Part shown: one piece after another, positions 39,141 to 47,692 of the stretch
Position numbering within the stretch: position 1 is the first letter of the stretch
Layout of the letters: each line of letters starts with the position of its first letter
NCBI GenBank assembly: GCA_948735595.1
Contig: CAPXSA010000005.1
Span: 1 to 64,000 of the forward strand
Direction: 5' to 3'
Source: an uncultured Clostridia bacterium
GTDB taxonomy: Bacteria; Bacillota; Clostridia; TANB77; CAG-508
DNA length: 64,000 bases
Position numbers and translations under genes: made by a program
Notes under the pieces: model-generated
The model's database searches: none
Told to the model about the DNA's origin: nothing
What the model saw: only the letters and a program-made list of their open reading frames with translations

Positions 39141-39425
39141 TTGCAAGTATCGAAGGAAGAATTATTACACATTGCAAATTTAGCAAGCTTAAAATTAAAA
39201 GAAGAAGAGATTGATAATTATTTGTTAAATTTACAAGATATTTTAAATTTTGCAAATATTGTTAGTAAAGCGCCAGTAGAGAATCTACCAGAAACAATTG
39301 GAGCAAATGATAAATATAATGTATTTCGCAAAGATGAGATACAAGTATTTGAAGATAATGAATTATTAATTAGTAATGCACCAGAAGCAGAAAGGAATAT
39401 GTTTAAAATTCCTAAGGTTCTTTAG
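39141..39425 (+). CDS. gatC: Asp/Glu-tRNA amidotransferase subunit C
   Basis: Small clamp subunit (94 residues) that stabilises GatAB. It starts at TTG with AGAGGAG upstream. ISxEELLHIANLASLKL-type opening, LQDILNFANIV in the middle and the proline-rich PVENLPETI segment are typical. GatCAB converts misacylated Glu-tRNA(Gln) and, in many Firmicutes, Asp-tRNA(Asn). A structured repeat separates it from gatA. Confidence 0.9.
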   Translation: MQVSKEELLHIANLASLKLKEEEIDNYLLNLQDILNFANIVSKAPVENLPETIGANDKYNVFRKDEIQVFEDNELLISNAPEAERNMFKIPKVL

Positions 39426-39437
39426 TAAATTATAATA

Positions 39438-39575
39438 TGCAAAGAATATATAATATCGCTTGACCTTGCTGTCCGTTGCTTTCATATGTTAAAGACAAAT
39501 AAAAGAAAGCAACGGAAGGCGCTCGGCTATGCCTCGCCTTGCGTGGTCTACGCTTTTATTATATATATCTTTACA
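39438..39575. repeat. Structured intergenic element, copy 2
   Basis: The outer arms TGCAAAGAATATATAATA and TATTATATATATCTTTACA pair. The core contains CTTGCTGTCCGTTGCTTTC and GAAAGCAACGGAAGGCGCTC (inner hairpin), then GCCTCGCCTTGCGTGG. It lies between gatC and gatA. Confidence 0.85.
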
Positions 39576-39609
39576 AATAAAATATACAGAAAGAAAGGAG
39601 TATTTTAGC

Positions 39610-41088
39610 ATGAATATAACAAAATTAACTGTGCATGAACTGAAAGAAAAGTTAGATAAAAAAGAATTAACTGTAGAAGAAATTGTCAAAGCTTATGCAC
39701 AAAGAATAGAAGAAAAAGAAAAAGATGTACAAGCTTTTATAACAACATTAACAGAAAATGCAGTAGAAAAGGCAAAAGAAATAGATGACAGAAAGGCTAA
39801 AGGAGAAACACAATCACCATATAGCGGAATTCCAATAGGAATTAAAGATAATATTTGTACAAAGGGTATTAAAACAACTTGTGCTTCTAAAATGTTAGCA
39901 AACTTTATAGCACCATATGATGCAACAGTTATTGAAAAGCTAAATCAAGAAAATCTTATCTCACTAGGAAAACTTAATATGGATGAGTTTGCTATGGGAT
40001 CTTCCACAGAATATTCGTACTTCAAAAAGACAAGAAATCCTTGGAATTTAAATACTGTACCAGGCGGATCTTCGGGTGGTGTAGCGGCAGCAGTAGCAGC
40101 TGATATGGTGCCTTGGGCGTTAGGGTCTGATACAGGTGGGTCTATCCGTCAACCAGCTAGCCTTTGTGGAGTAGTAGGGTTAAAGCCAACTTATGGTTTA
40201 GTATCTCGCTATGGATTAGTGGCTTTTGCGTCTTCTTTAGACCAAATCGGACCAATTACAAAAGACGTAGAAGACAGTGCCATTTTATTAAATATGATAA
40301 CAGGACATGATGAAAAAGATTCCACATCAGTAGAATTAGAAAAGAAAGATTATACAAAAGCACTCAAAAACGATGTAAAAGGTTTAAAGATAGGTATTCC
40401 AAAAGAATGGTATGGAGAAGGTCTTAATGAAGAAGTAAAAGCAAAGTTAGAGCAAGCAATTGAGAAATATAAAGAATTAGGAGCCATTGTAGAAGAATGC
40501 TCTTTAGATGTAGCAAATTATGCTTTAGCTACTTACTATATCGTTGCCTGTGCAGAAGCAAGTTCCAATTTAGGAAGATTTGACGGAATTCGTTATGGGT
40601 ATAGAGCAGAGAATTACACTAATCTAAAAGAATTATTTAAAAATTCTAGAAGTGAAGGCTTTGGAGATGAAGTAAAAAGGAGAATCATTTTAGGTACTTA
40701 TGTGCTATCTTCAGGTTATTATGATGCTTATTACAAAAAAGCACAACAGGTGAGAACCTTAGTAAAGCAAAAATTTGATGAGGCTTTTGAAAAATATGAT
40801 GTGTTATTAACTCCAACATCACCAACAGTTGCTTTTGAATTTGGAGCAAAGTCAAATAATCCACTAGAAATGTACTTGGCAGATATTTGTACTGTTTCCA
40901 TAAATATTGCAGGTCTTCCGGGGATTTCACTTCCTTGCGGAGTAGATAGCAAAGGTATGCCAATTGGAATGCAATTAGTTGGAAATCGTTTCTCAGAAGA
41001 AACCATTTTAAATGTAGCATATACTTATGAACAAGCAACAAAATTTAGAGAGCAATATAAACCAACATTTAGAGGGGGTGCTAACTAA
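39610..41088 (+). CDS. gatA: Asp/Glu-tRNA amidotransferase subunit A
   Basis: Amidase that frees ammonia from glutamine. I chose ATG 39610 (MNITKLTVHELKEKL, 492 residues) because AAAGGAG is correctly spaced; an upstream in-frame ATG lies in the repeat element. The catalytic Lys is in GIKDNI and the Ser-Ser pair in PGGSSGGVAAAVAA and GSDTGGSIRQPAS. The C-terminal GLPGISLPCG is typical. The stop overlaps the gatB start. Confidence 0.96.
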   Translation: MNITKLTVHELKEKLDKKELTVEEIVKAYAQRIEEKEKDVQAFITTLTENAVEKAKEIDDRKAKGETQSPYSGIPIGIKDNICTKGIKTTCASKMLANFIAPYDATVIEKLNQENLISLGKLNMDEFAMGSSTEYSYFKKTRNPWNLNTVPGGSSGGVAAAVAADMVPWALGSDTGGSIRQPASLCGVVGLKPTYGLVSRYGLVAFASSLDQIGPITKDVEDSAILLNMITGHDEKDSTSVELEKKDYTKALKNDVKGLKIGIPKEWYGEGLNEEVKAKLEQAIEKYKELGAIVEECSLDVANYALATYYIVACAEASSNLGRFDGIRYGYRAENYTNLKELFKNSRSEGFGDEVKRRIILGTYVLSSGYYDAYYKKAQQVRTLVKQKFDEAFEKYDVLLTPTSPTVAFEFGAKSNNPLEMYLADICTVSINIAGLPGISLPCGVDSKGMPIGMQLVGNRFSEETILNVAYTYEQATKFREQYKPTFRGGAN

Positions 41089-42527
41089 TGTCAAAAGAAG
41101 ATTATGAAGTAGTTATTGGGTTAGAAGTACACGCAGAGCTTTCTACTAAGACTAAGATTTTTTGTAGTTGCCCAACTGAATTTGGAGCAGCACCAAATAC
41201 TCACATTTGCCCAATTTGTACAGCAATGCCAGGAACACTTCCAGTATTAAATGAGAAGGTAGTAGAATATGCAGTAAAAGCAGGATTGGCAACAGGCTGT
41301 AGTATTGCAAGAGATAGCAAAAACGATAGAAAGAACTATTTTTATCCAGACCTTCCAAAGTCTTATCAAATATCTCAATTTGATAAACCTTTATGTGAAC
41401 ATGGAGAAGTTGAGATAGAAGAAGAGGGAGAAAAGAAAAAAATAGGAATTACTAGAATTCATATTGAAGAAGATGCAGGAAAACTAAATCATAATGAATT
41501 TGGTGGGGGAAGCCTAGTAGACTTAAACAGAGCAGGAGTACCATTAATTGAAATTGTATCAGAGCCAGATATGAGGTCAAGCAAAGATGCAGAGAGTTAT
41601 TTGAGAAAAATCAAGTCTATTTTAGAATATATTGAAGTTTCTGACTGTAAAATGCAAGAGGGCTCTTTAAGAGCAGATGTCAATGTCTCAGTTCGCAAAA
41701 AGGGATCTAAAGAGTTTGGAACACGTACTGAAATGAAAAACATGAACTCTTTTAGGTCTATTGTAAGAGCGATAGAATATGAAGAGTCAAGACAAATTGA
41801 AGTCATAGAAGAAGGAGGCACTATCACCCAAGAAACACTAAGGTGGGATGATGTATCAGGAAAAACTTTTTCTATGAGAGACAAAGAAGATGCACAGGAT
41901 TATCGATATTTCCCAGAGCCAGATTTAGTTGCTATTCGCTTATCAGAAGAATATATTGAAAATATAAAAAATAACTTGCCAGAACTACCAGAAAGTAGAC
42001 GTGCTAGATATTTAGAAGAATATAAATTATCTGAAAAAGAGAGTAAGATGTTAACAGCATCTAAATATTTATCGAATATGTTTGAAGATGCTTTGACAAT
42101 ATGTGGCAACCCAAAAGCAGTAGCAAATTGGCTATTATCAGATGTATCTAGAATTTTAAATGAAAAAGAAATAGAACCAGACCAAATACCATTTACAGCT
42201 AATCAATTGGCTAAAATGATTGAGTTAATTGAAAAGGGAACAATTAGTTCTGCCATTGGTAAAAAGGTGTTAGAGGAGCTATTTGAAAATCCAAGAGATC
42301 CAGAAGAGATTATCAAAGAAAAAGGATGGATACAAATTTCTGATGAAGGAGCTATCAAAGAGGTAGTAACAAGAATATTAGAAAATAACCCACAATCTAT
42401 CATAGATTACAAAGCAGGAAAAGATAGAGCACTAGGCTTCTTAGTTGGTCAAGCCATGAAAGAGACCAAAGGAAAAGCAAATCCACAAATGCTAAATAAA
42501 ATGTTCTTGGAAGAATTGAATAAATAG
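41088..42527 (+). CDS. gatB: Asp/Glu-tRNA amidotransferase subunit B
   Basis: Kinase and tRNA-binding subunit, 479 residues. YEVVIGLEVHAELSTKTKIF, CPTEFGAAPNTHICPIC (zinc-binding cysteines), GITRIHIEEDAGKL and VDLNRAGVPLIEIVSEPD are standard. The C-terminal YqeY-like tail ends with KGKANPQMLNKMF. It overlaps gatA by one base (TAATG), so they are translationally coupled. Confidence 0.97.
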   Translation: MSKEDYEVVIGLEVHAELSTKTKIFCSCPTEFGAAPNTHICPICTAMPGTLPVLNEKVVEYAVKAGLATGCSIARDSKNDRKNYFYPDLPKSYQISQFDKPLCEHGEVEIEEEGEKKKIGITRIHIEEDAGKLNHNEFGGGSLVDLNRAGVPLIEIVSEPDMRSSKDAESYLRKIKSILEYIEVSDCKMQEGSLRADVNVSVRKKGSKEFGTRTEMKNMNSFRSIVRAIEYEESRQIEVIEEGGTITQETLRWDDVSGKTFSMRDKEDAQDYRYFPEPDLVAIRLSEEYIENIKNNLPELPESRRARYLEEYKLSEKESKMLTASKYLSNMFEDALTICGNPKAVANWLLSDVSRILNEKEIEPDQIPFTANQLAKMIELIEKGTISSAIGKKVLEELFENPRDPEEIIKEKGWIQISDEGAIKEVVTRILENNPQSIIDYKAGKDRALGFLVGQAMKETKGKANPQMLNKMFLEELNK

Positions 42528-42584
42528 TGTCAGGTTGGGGACGTTCCTTTTTCTGACAAAGTTGTCAGATTGGGGACACACCTT
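42528..42584. repeat. TGTCAG/GGGGAC repeat element after gatB
   Basis: TGTCAGGTTGGGGACGTTCC, then TTTTTCTGACA, forms a hairpin. It is followed by a partial copy TTGTCAGATTGGGGACACACC. The GGGGACACACCTT part resembles the element at 25319. Confidence 0.65.
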
Positions 42585-42598
42585 AAATTAAATAACAG

Positions 42599-42638
42599 AA
42601 ACAATTATAATAAGAAGATTATTATAATTGTTTTTTTA
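42599..42638 (+). terminator. Terminator of gatCAB
   Basis: ACAATTATAATAA and TTATTATAATTGT pair, followed by TTTTTTT. Confidence 0.85.
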
Positions 42639-42663
42639 TATTTAATTTTTAGAATAAAGGTAC

Positions 42664-42691
42664 TTGACAAAATTCAAAAACATTGTATAAT
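42664..42691 (+). promoter_or_regulatory. Promoter of the YtrA-type operon
   Basis: TTGACA, 16 bases, TATAAT. Confidence 0.8.
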
Positions 42692-42713
42692 TGTATTAAT
42701 GCATTAATACAAT
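42690..42713 (+). promoter_or_regulatory. Palindromic operator of the GntR regulator
   Basis: A perfect 24-bp palindrome with half-site ATTGTATTAATG overlaps the end of the -10 and the start point. This is the ideal place for autorepression by the following GntR protein. Confidence 0.8.
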
Positions 42714-42726
42714 AAAAGGAGGAATC

Positions 42727-43083
42727 ATGGATTGGAATTTTGAAAATGATAGGCCTATTTATATACAGTTAGTAGAAAAACTGAAACTTGCTATTGTAGC
42801 AGGTGAGTATCCAACAGGGGAGAGACTGCCTTCTGTAAGAGATTTGGCAATGGAAATAAAGGCAAATCCTAACACAGTACAAAGAGCATTAGTAGACTTA
42901 GAACAAACAGGATTAATTTATACGCAAAGGACTAATGGAAAATTTGTGACAGAAGACAAAGAGTTGGTACAAAAGATTAGAGAAGAATTAGCAAAGCAAG
43001 CTTTTAACAAATTTCAAGAAAACATGAAACAGCTAGGATTTGGAGAAGATGAAATGAAACAATATGTAATGAAACAAAAGTAA
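42727..43083 (+). CDS. YtrA-family GntR transcriptional regulator
   Basis: 118 residues. The winged helix starts at RPIYIQLVEKLKLAIVAGEY, then LPSVRDLAMEIKANPNTVQRAL and a wing ending in GKFVTED; the short C-terminal helix (~80-118) is the YtrA dimerisation tail with no ligand domain. It is the first gene of a three-gene operon with an ABC transporter, the usual arrangement for YtrA regulators, which often respond to envelope stress. The palindrome at 42690 is its probable operator. Confidence 0.93.
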   Translation: MDWNFENDRPIYIQLVEKLKLAIVAGEYPTGERLPSVRDLAMEIKANPNTVQRALVDLEQTGLIYTQRTNGKFVTEDKELVQKIREELAKQAFNKFQENMKQLGFGEDEMKQYVMKQK

Positions 43084-43093
43084 GGGAAGGGGA

Positions 43094-43798
43094 ATGAAAA
43101 TGGAATTGGTAGAATGCAAAAACTTATCGAAAGATTATGGCATGAAAAAAGCTTTAGATAATGTTAGTTTTCAGATACCAGCAGGAAGAATTGTAGGACT
43201 ATTGGGGAGTAATGGAAGTGGGAAAACTACTTTAATTAAAATGATCAATGAACTATTAGTGCCTACGTCAGGGGAGATATTAATTAAAGGAAAAAAGCCG
43301 GGTATAGAGAGTAAAAAGGTTATTTCGTATTTACCAGAAAGAAGTTATTTGCCTTATGATAAAAAGGTATCAGAGATAATAGCATATTTCAAAGACTTTT
43401 ACAGTGATTTTAATGTGGAAAAAGCGTACCAATTATTAAATGAGCTAGGCATAAAGAAAGAAGATAAATTGAAACAAATGTCAAAAGGAACAAAGGAAAA
43501 AGTGCAATTGGTATTAGTAATGAGTAGAGAGGCTGACATTTACATATTAGATGAACCAATTGGTGGAGTAGATCCAGTTGCAAGGGACCAAATTTTAGAC
43601 TTAATCTTAAAGAACTTTAAAGAAGGAGCAAGTCTTATCATTTCTACCCATCTAATTGCTGATATTGAGAAAATTTTAGATGATGTTATTTTTATTCATC
43701 AAGGAAGAATTTTATTAAATGCAAGTGCAGATGAGGTAAGAAACAAGTATCATTCATCTATCGAAAATGCATTTAAGGAGGTGTTTAAACAATGCTAG
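43094..43798 (+). CDS. ABC transporter ATP-binding protein
   Basis: 234 residues. Walker A GLLGSNGSGKTTLIK, a degenerate signature (MSKGTKEKVQL), Walker B DIYILDEPIGGVD and the H-loop in STHLIAD are visible. It starts 10 bases after the regulator and overlaps the permease by seven bases. Together they form an exporter-like pair whose substrate cannot be read from sequence; regulators of this type commonly control antibiotic or lipid-related exporters. Confidence 0.93.
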   Translation: MKMELVECKNLSKDYGMKKALDNVSFQIPAGRIVGLLGSNGSGKTTLIKMINELLVPTSGEILIKGKKPGIESKKVISYLPERSYLPYDKKVSEIIAYFKDFYSDFNVEKAYQLLNELGIKKEDKLKQMSKGTKEKVQLVLVMSREADIYILDEPIGGVDPVARDQILDLILKNFKEGASLIISTHLIADIEKILDDVIFIHQGRILLNASADEVRNKYHSSIENAFKEVFKQC

Positions 43799-44592
43799 GA
43801 AAGTTATTGAAATATGAAATGAAGTCACAGGGAAAAAGTTTATTTCTTTTTTGGATGGCAATTTTAGGATTAGGTTTATTAATAAGAATATTTAGTATGT
43901 TAGAAGAAGTAATGCCAGTATTTCAATATTTAACACCTATTTCCATATTCACCTTTGGTATTGCTATTGTACTTAGCCTTGTTTATTGTTTTTTCTTAGC
44001 CATTAAGAATTATTATAAAAAAGTGTTGAGAGAAGAAGGGTATTTGACTAACACTTTGCCAGTAAATAAAAGTAGTATTATCTTATCTTTTCTAATTACT
44101 GATGTGCTAGCCCTTATTGTAACAGTTGCATTTAGCTTTTTAGGTTTTTTCATTGCTTTTGGTACTGCAAGTGAAGAAGCAAAAAGTATGTGGGAAACAT
44201 TTTCTATTTCATTAGAGAAAGAGTTTCATATGAGTATAGAGGCTATTAGAGGTATCCTTATAGCACTAATGTTAGTAGGATATGTTAATACGATTTCTTT
44301 ATTTTATGCTGCTATGACAGTTGGACATAGTTTTTCACAAAATAAAATACCAAGTTCTATTGGAGTAGGAGTTGCTTTTTATATGGGATTTCAACTTTTA
44401 AATGTAATAGAAATGGTGGTTATTTTCCTAAAGAACAAAATGGATTTCACAAATGCATTGGCAACTAACCAAGTACCATATGAATTAATTGGAATTATTT
44501 TACTAGAGGCGTTTATGGTATCTGTTATTTCAATGATTACGACTTATACATTTACGAATTACTTTTTGAACAGGAAGTTGAATTTAGAATAA
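43792..44592 (+). CDS. ABC transporter permease
   Basis: 266 residues with about six membrane segments (e.g. FLFWMAILGLGLLIRIF, IFTFGIAIVLSLVYCFFLAI, ILLEAFMVSVISMITTYTF). The acidic-basic cytoplasmic loop KVLREEGYLTNTLPVNKS is typical of ABC-2-like permeases. It is coupled to the ATPase by a seven-base overlap. Confidence 0.85.
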   Translation: MLGKLLKYEMKSQGKSLFLFWMAILGLGLLIRIFSMLEEVMPVFQYLTPISIFTFGIAIVLSLVYCFFLAIKNYYKKVLREEGYLTNTLPVNKSSIILSFLITDVLALIVTVAFSFLGFFIAFGTASEEAKSMWETFSISLEKEFHMSIEAIRGILIALMLVGYVNTISLFYAAMTVGHSFSQNKIPSSIGVGVAFYMGFQLLNVIEMVVIFLKNKMDFTNALATNQVPYELIGIILLEAFMVSVISMITTYTFTNYFLNRKLNLE

Positions 44593-44622
44593 TTATTAAG
44601 AGAATTAAAAAGAATGTAATTT

Positions 44623-44652
44623 AAAAGCTAGCAATTTAATTTGCTAGCTTTT
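44623..44652. terminator. Bidirectional terminator
   Basis: AAAAGCTAGCAA and TTGCTAGCTTTT pair between the permease gene and the convergent 44662 gene. Confidence 0.8.
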
Positions 44653-44661
44653 GCTATATCG

Positions 44662-44913
44662 TTAATTTTTAATTTCTCTTTGAATTCTACTAAAAGCAAA
44701 GGCACAAATAACAAATCCTACAATAAAGAATAGGCTAGTTTTAAATAAGGAAAAACCAATTTGATAAACAAATGGAACTGTATAAACAAAATCATATGTA
44801 AGTAAAATGAGAATAGATAAAATACTTAAACAAAAAGATAATCTGATTCCAGATTTCATTAATCCTAAAATAGAATGGTCCATTTCTTTAAATTCTAACA
44901 GTAATTGACGCAT
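44662..44913 (-). CDS. Small membrane protein, 83 aa
   Basis: No family recognised. Two membrane segments (~29-48 and ~57-77) follow a polar start MRQLLLEFKEMDHSILGLMK; the end FSRIQREIKN is basic. I chose this start because AAGGAG lies seven bases upstream, while an ATG 18 bases earlier overlaps the SD. Codon use is host-like. Confidence 0.65.
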   Translation of the reverse strand: MRQLLLEFKEMDHSILGLMKSGIRLSFCLSILSILILLTYDFVYTVPFVYQIGFSLFKTSLFFIVGFVICAFAFSRIQREIKN

Positions 44914-45002
44914 AGAAATACTCCTTTCCAAAAAGTCATATAACTATATTTATGATAACATATAGTAAAACATGAAATCAAAGGTAATTTGTGCCAAAAA
45001 GA

Positions 45003-45060
45003 AAAAACCAAGCAAAGCTTGGTTTTAAATGATTTAATAAAACTGTGCACAATTTTATTA
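45003..45060 (-). terminator. Two hairpins after rpsT
   Basis: AATAAAACTGTGCACAATTTTATT (imperfect palindrome) and AAACCAAGC-AAA-GCTTGGTTT follow the stop codon on the minus strand; the second has TTTTTTC after it. Confidence 0.75.
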
Positions 45061-45064
45061 AAAT

Positions 45065-45328
45065 TTAGTTCATAGCATTTAATTTTTTAGCCATATTAGA
45101 TTTTTTTCTAGCTGCAGTGTTTTTTACGATAACACCTTTTGTACAAGCTTGATCTACTTTTTTTGTAGCAAAAGAAAATAATTCAGTAGCTTCTGCTTTA
45201 TTTCCGGCTTCTACGGCTTGTTCGAATTTCTTAACAGCTGATTTATATCCAGATTTAATCATATTATTTCTAAGAGTTTTCTTTTCAATAACACTAACAC
45301 GTTTAATTGCTGATTTGATATTTGGCAT
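45065..45328 (-). CDS. rpsT: 30S ribosomal protein S20
   Basis: 87 residues, helical and basic: MPNIKSAIKRV, then KTLRNNMIKSGYKSAVKKFE and ending NTAARKKSNMAKKLNAMN. It binds the 5' domain of 16S rRNA. The GGGAGGTG SD is strong. It stands alone on the minus strand, as rpsT usually does. Confidence 0.95.
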   Translation of the reverse strand: MPNIKSAIKRVSVIEKKTLRNNMIKSGYKSAVKKFEQAVEAGNKAEATELFSFATKKVDQACTKGVIVKNTAARKKSNMAKKLNAMN

Positions 45329-45468
45329 CTTTTGGCACCTCCCTTTTGTAAGTTCATAATTTAACAGTGTTTATTATAGCATGGAAAAAGAGATTTGGCA
45401 AGAGAAAACTGAACATTTCTATGAAAGCAATAAATTTATTTAAAAGAATAATGAATTTCAAAAAAAAC

Positions 45469-45497
45469 TTGAAAAGAAAAAAGAAAACGTATATAAT
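45469..45497 (+). promoter_or_regulatory. Promoter of hpf
   Basis: TTGAAA, 17 bases, TATAAT. Confidence 0.7.
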
Positions 45498-45546
45498 AAA
45501 TTTATACCAAAGACAGCAAAGAAAAAATTTGGAAGGAGAGATATTT

Positions 45547-46080
45547 ATGAACATTAAAATAGTAGGAAAAGAATTAAAAGCAACAGATGCAATTAAAGAG
45601 TATATTGGTAAAAAATCAGAAAGATTAATAAAATATTTTGGAGAAGAATTTGATGTTACAGCAACGATTAAAACAGAAGGCGGAATGCAAGTAGCAGAGA
45701 CAGAAGTAAGAACACCAACAGATAGATTTAGAGCAGTAACAGCACATAGAGACTTATATGCTTCTATTGACAAAAATATAGATATTTTAGAAGGTCAAAT
45801 TAGAAAAATGAAGACGAAAAAAGATCAACAAAATATGACTGATTCTATTCGTAACAAGGAAATTGCAAGAGAAGTAGAAGCGCACCCAATTGAAGGTGAA
45901 ATTATTAAAACATTATATTATGAAATTAAACCATTATCACCAGAAGATGCAAAACTAAAACTAGAAGAAAAACCACAAGATAGATTTTTAACATTTATCA
46001 ACATTGAAACAGGAAAAGTAAATGTTATTTATCGTTTAAAAGATAATAGCAACTATGGTTTAGTAGAACCAGAAGCTTAA
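45547..46080 (+). CDS. hpf: Long-form ribosome hibernation promoting factor
   Basis: 177 residues: N-terminal S30AE domain (MNIKIVGKELKATDAIKEYI, EVRTPTDRFRAVTAHRDLYA) and C-terminal dimerisation domain (PLSPEDAKLKLEEKPQDRF, NVIYRLKDNSNYGLVEPE). It dimerises 70S ribosomes into inactive 100S particles in stationary phase. ATG 45547 is chosen because GGAAGGAG precedes it; the frame is open further upstream but lacks an SD and runs into the promoter. Confidence 0.95.
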   Translation: MNIKIVGKELKATDAIKEYIGKKSERLIKYFGEEFDVTATIKTEGGMQVAETEVRTPTDRFRAVTAHRDLYASIDKNIDILEGQIRKMKTKKDQQNMTDSIRNKEIAREVEAHPIEGEIIKTLYYEIKPLSPEDAKLKLEEKPQDRFLTFINIETGKVNVIYRLKDNSNYGLVEPEA

Positions 46081-46098
46081 GTAAATAATTATATAAAA

Positions 46099-46160
46099 AG
46101 AAACCTGTCTAAATATGTAATCTAAACAGGTTTCTTTTTTGTTGTATAAGTATACAACAA
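46099..46160. terminator. Terminators between hpf and the SASP gene
   Basis: AGAAACCTGT...ACAGGTTTCT followed by TTTTT terminates hpf. The perfect hairpin TTGTTGTATA-AG-TATACAACAA (46139-46160) lies next to it. Confidence 0.8.
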
Positions 46161-46180
46161 GGGTTGTTTCTTAAGAGAAA

Positions 46181-46390
46181 CTATTTCATTTGGTTTTCAG
46201 CTTGTTGAATTAACTTTTTAACCATTTGTCCACCGATTCTACCAGCATCTCTTGCAGATAAATCACCGTTATAACCTTGTTTTAAGTTAACACCAACTTC
46301 ACTAGCTACTTCATATTTGAATTTGTTAAGAGCTTCTTTAGCTTCTGGAACTACAGAATAATTGCTATTGTTGTTTGCCATATTTTTCAC
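46181..46390 (-). CDS. Alpha/beta-type small acid-soluble spore protein
   Basis: 69 residues. It coats spore DNA and protects it from UV. The opening NNNSNYSVVPEAKEALNKFK, then YEVASEVGVNLKQGYNGDLSARDAG and RIGGQMVKKLIQQAE match the family closely; the GPR protease cleavage region is near EVASE. The SD is unusually strong (AGGAGGTGA). Direct evidence that the organism makes endospores. Confidence 0.97.
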   Translation of the reverse strand: MKNMANNNSNYSVVPEAKEALNKFKYEVASEVGVNLKQGYNGDLSARDAGRIGGQMVKKLIQQAENQMK

Positions 46391-46446
46391 CTCCTAGAAT
46401 GTGATAATTGTTCATTTGAAAAAACTATTTAATTGCTTTTTCAGTA

Positions 46447-46480
46447 TTTATGTTGTGCAATAAAAATGAAAATACACTGG
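46447..46480 (-). promoter_or_regulatory. Possible forespore (sigma-G-like) promoter of the SASP gene
   Basis: On the minus strand TGTATT, about 17 bases, CATAAATA, loosely like TGnATA/CATnnTA, upstream of the SASP gene. The rest of 46391-46533 is AT-rich with nothing else clear. Confidence 0.35.
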
Positions 46481-46533
46481 AAATTTTTAGAAAATTATAT
46501 ATTTTTTTATTTTGGAATGCCCAATAAAATCCA

Positions 46534-46563
46534 TTGACAAAATTCTACGAAAAAGAATATAAT
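46534..46563 (+). promoter_or_regulatory. Promoter of 46630-48949 genes
   Basis: TTGACA, 18 bases, TATAAT. Confidence 0.7.
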
Positions 46564-46629
46564 GTTGATAAAATAAAAATAATAAATAAGAATATATTTA
46601 TAAGTATATTCAATGAGGAGTAACTTAGG

Positions 46630-47622
46630 ATGAAGAAAATAAAAAAATGTTTTATGTCAATGCTTTGTATCCTAATAATTTCAATAGTAATGGCATTAGT
46701 TACAAATTTAACAATTCAAATTTTTGATACTACTGTATATGCAGATGTAGGAAGTTTTGAAGATTATAGTGGTGGAGGTTCATCATGGAGTAGCGGAGGT
46801 TCTTCTTGGGACAGTGGAAGTTCATGGAGCAGTTCTTCATGGGATGATGATGACTATGGTTCAAGTAGTGGAATATTCATCTTTGGTGGTGGATTTGGAT
46901 CTTTACTATTTTGGATAATAATCATCGTTATATGCATAGCTGTTAGCAAAAATACTAAAAAAGGTCAAAATAACAATAGAAATGCAGAATTCTATAACAG
47001 ACAAATGACAAATAATGCAGTAAATATGCAAGCATTAGAAGCGACTCAAACACAAATTGAAAATAAGATTCAAGCAACTGACCTAGCATTTAATAAAGAA
47101 GAATTTGTAGCTTGGAGTAAAAATTTATTTGTTAAATTACAACAAGCATGGACAGCTAGAGACTGGTCTACTATTAGAACTTTTGAAACAGAAAACCTAT
47201 TTGAACAACATAAAAATCAATTACAAGGATACATCAATAATAATCAAATTAATGTAATGGATAGAATTTGTGTAAATTATGCTCATCTATATAACTATCG
47301 AGTAGAAGGAGATAAAGAGATACTAACTGTAAGGCTCAATTCAAGAATGGAAGACTATATTATAGATGCTACTACAAAGCAAGTGCTAAAAGGGCAAAAA
47401 GGTTTAGACAAGGTTAATACCTATTTATTAACTTTCATTAGAAAGAACGGGGTAAAAACCAAACCAGGAACGATTGAAGTGAATACAACAAATTGTCCAA
47501 ACTGTGGAGCACCAACACAAATTACCTCTAGTGGAAAATGCGATTATTGTGGAAGTGTTATTACAACAGGAGAATATAACTGGGTACTTTCTAATTTAGA
47601 AAGGGAAAGTGTAAGACTTTAA
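46630..47622 (+). CDS. TIM44-like domain protein with Ser/Gly-rich segment and zinc ribbon
   Basis: 330 residues. An N-terminal hydrophobic segment (~10-30), a Ser/Gly/Trp/Asp low-complexity stretch (~42-76) and a second membrane segment (~85-105) precede a TIM44-like domain (~150-280; AWTARDWSTIRTFE, LTVRLNSRMEDYIID, WV near the end). A zinc ribbon (CPNCGAP...CDYCG) sits near the C-terminus. Unlike mitochondrial Tim44, bacterial versions have no established role; membrane-stress functions are often suggested. It is followed closely by an SPFH protein that also carries zinc ribbons. Confidence 0.75.
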   Translation: MKKIKKCFMSMLCILIISIVMALVTNLTIQIFDTTVYADVGSFEDYSGGGSSWSSGGSSWDSGSSWSSSSWDDDDYGSSSGIFIFGGGFGSLLFWIIIIVICIAVSKNTKKGQNNNRNAEFYNRQMTNNAVNMQALEATQTQIENKIQATDLAFNKEEFVAWSKNLFVKLQQAWTARDWSTIRTFETENLFEQHKNQLQGYINNNQINVMDRICVNYAHLYNYRVEGDKEILTVRLNSRMEDYIIDATTKQVLKGQKGLDKVNTYLLTFIRKNGVKTKPGTIEVNTTNCPNCGAPTQITSSGKCDYCGSVITTGEYNWVLSNLERESVRL

Positions 47623-47692
47623 AATATAACAATTTTGTTTATTATAAAAATAAGTGATAGGTAGCACTTAAAATATAAAGGAGGAAGAAAAT

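Noticed and set aside
45367..45546. Longer N-terminus for hpf
   Set aside because: The upstream stretch is basic, runs through the promoter and lacks an SD; the S30AE domain begins at 45547.
46447..46480. Firm sigma-G promoter assignment for the SASP gene
   Set aside because: The match is loose; listed only as a low-confidence site.
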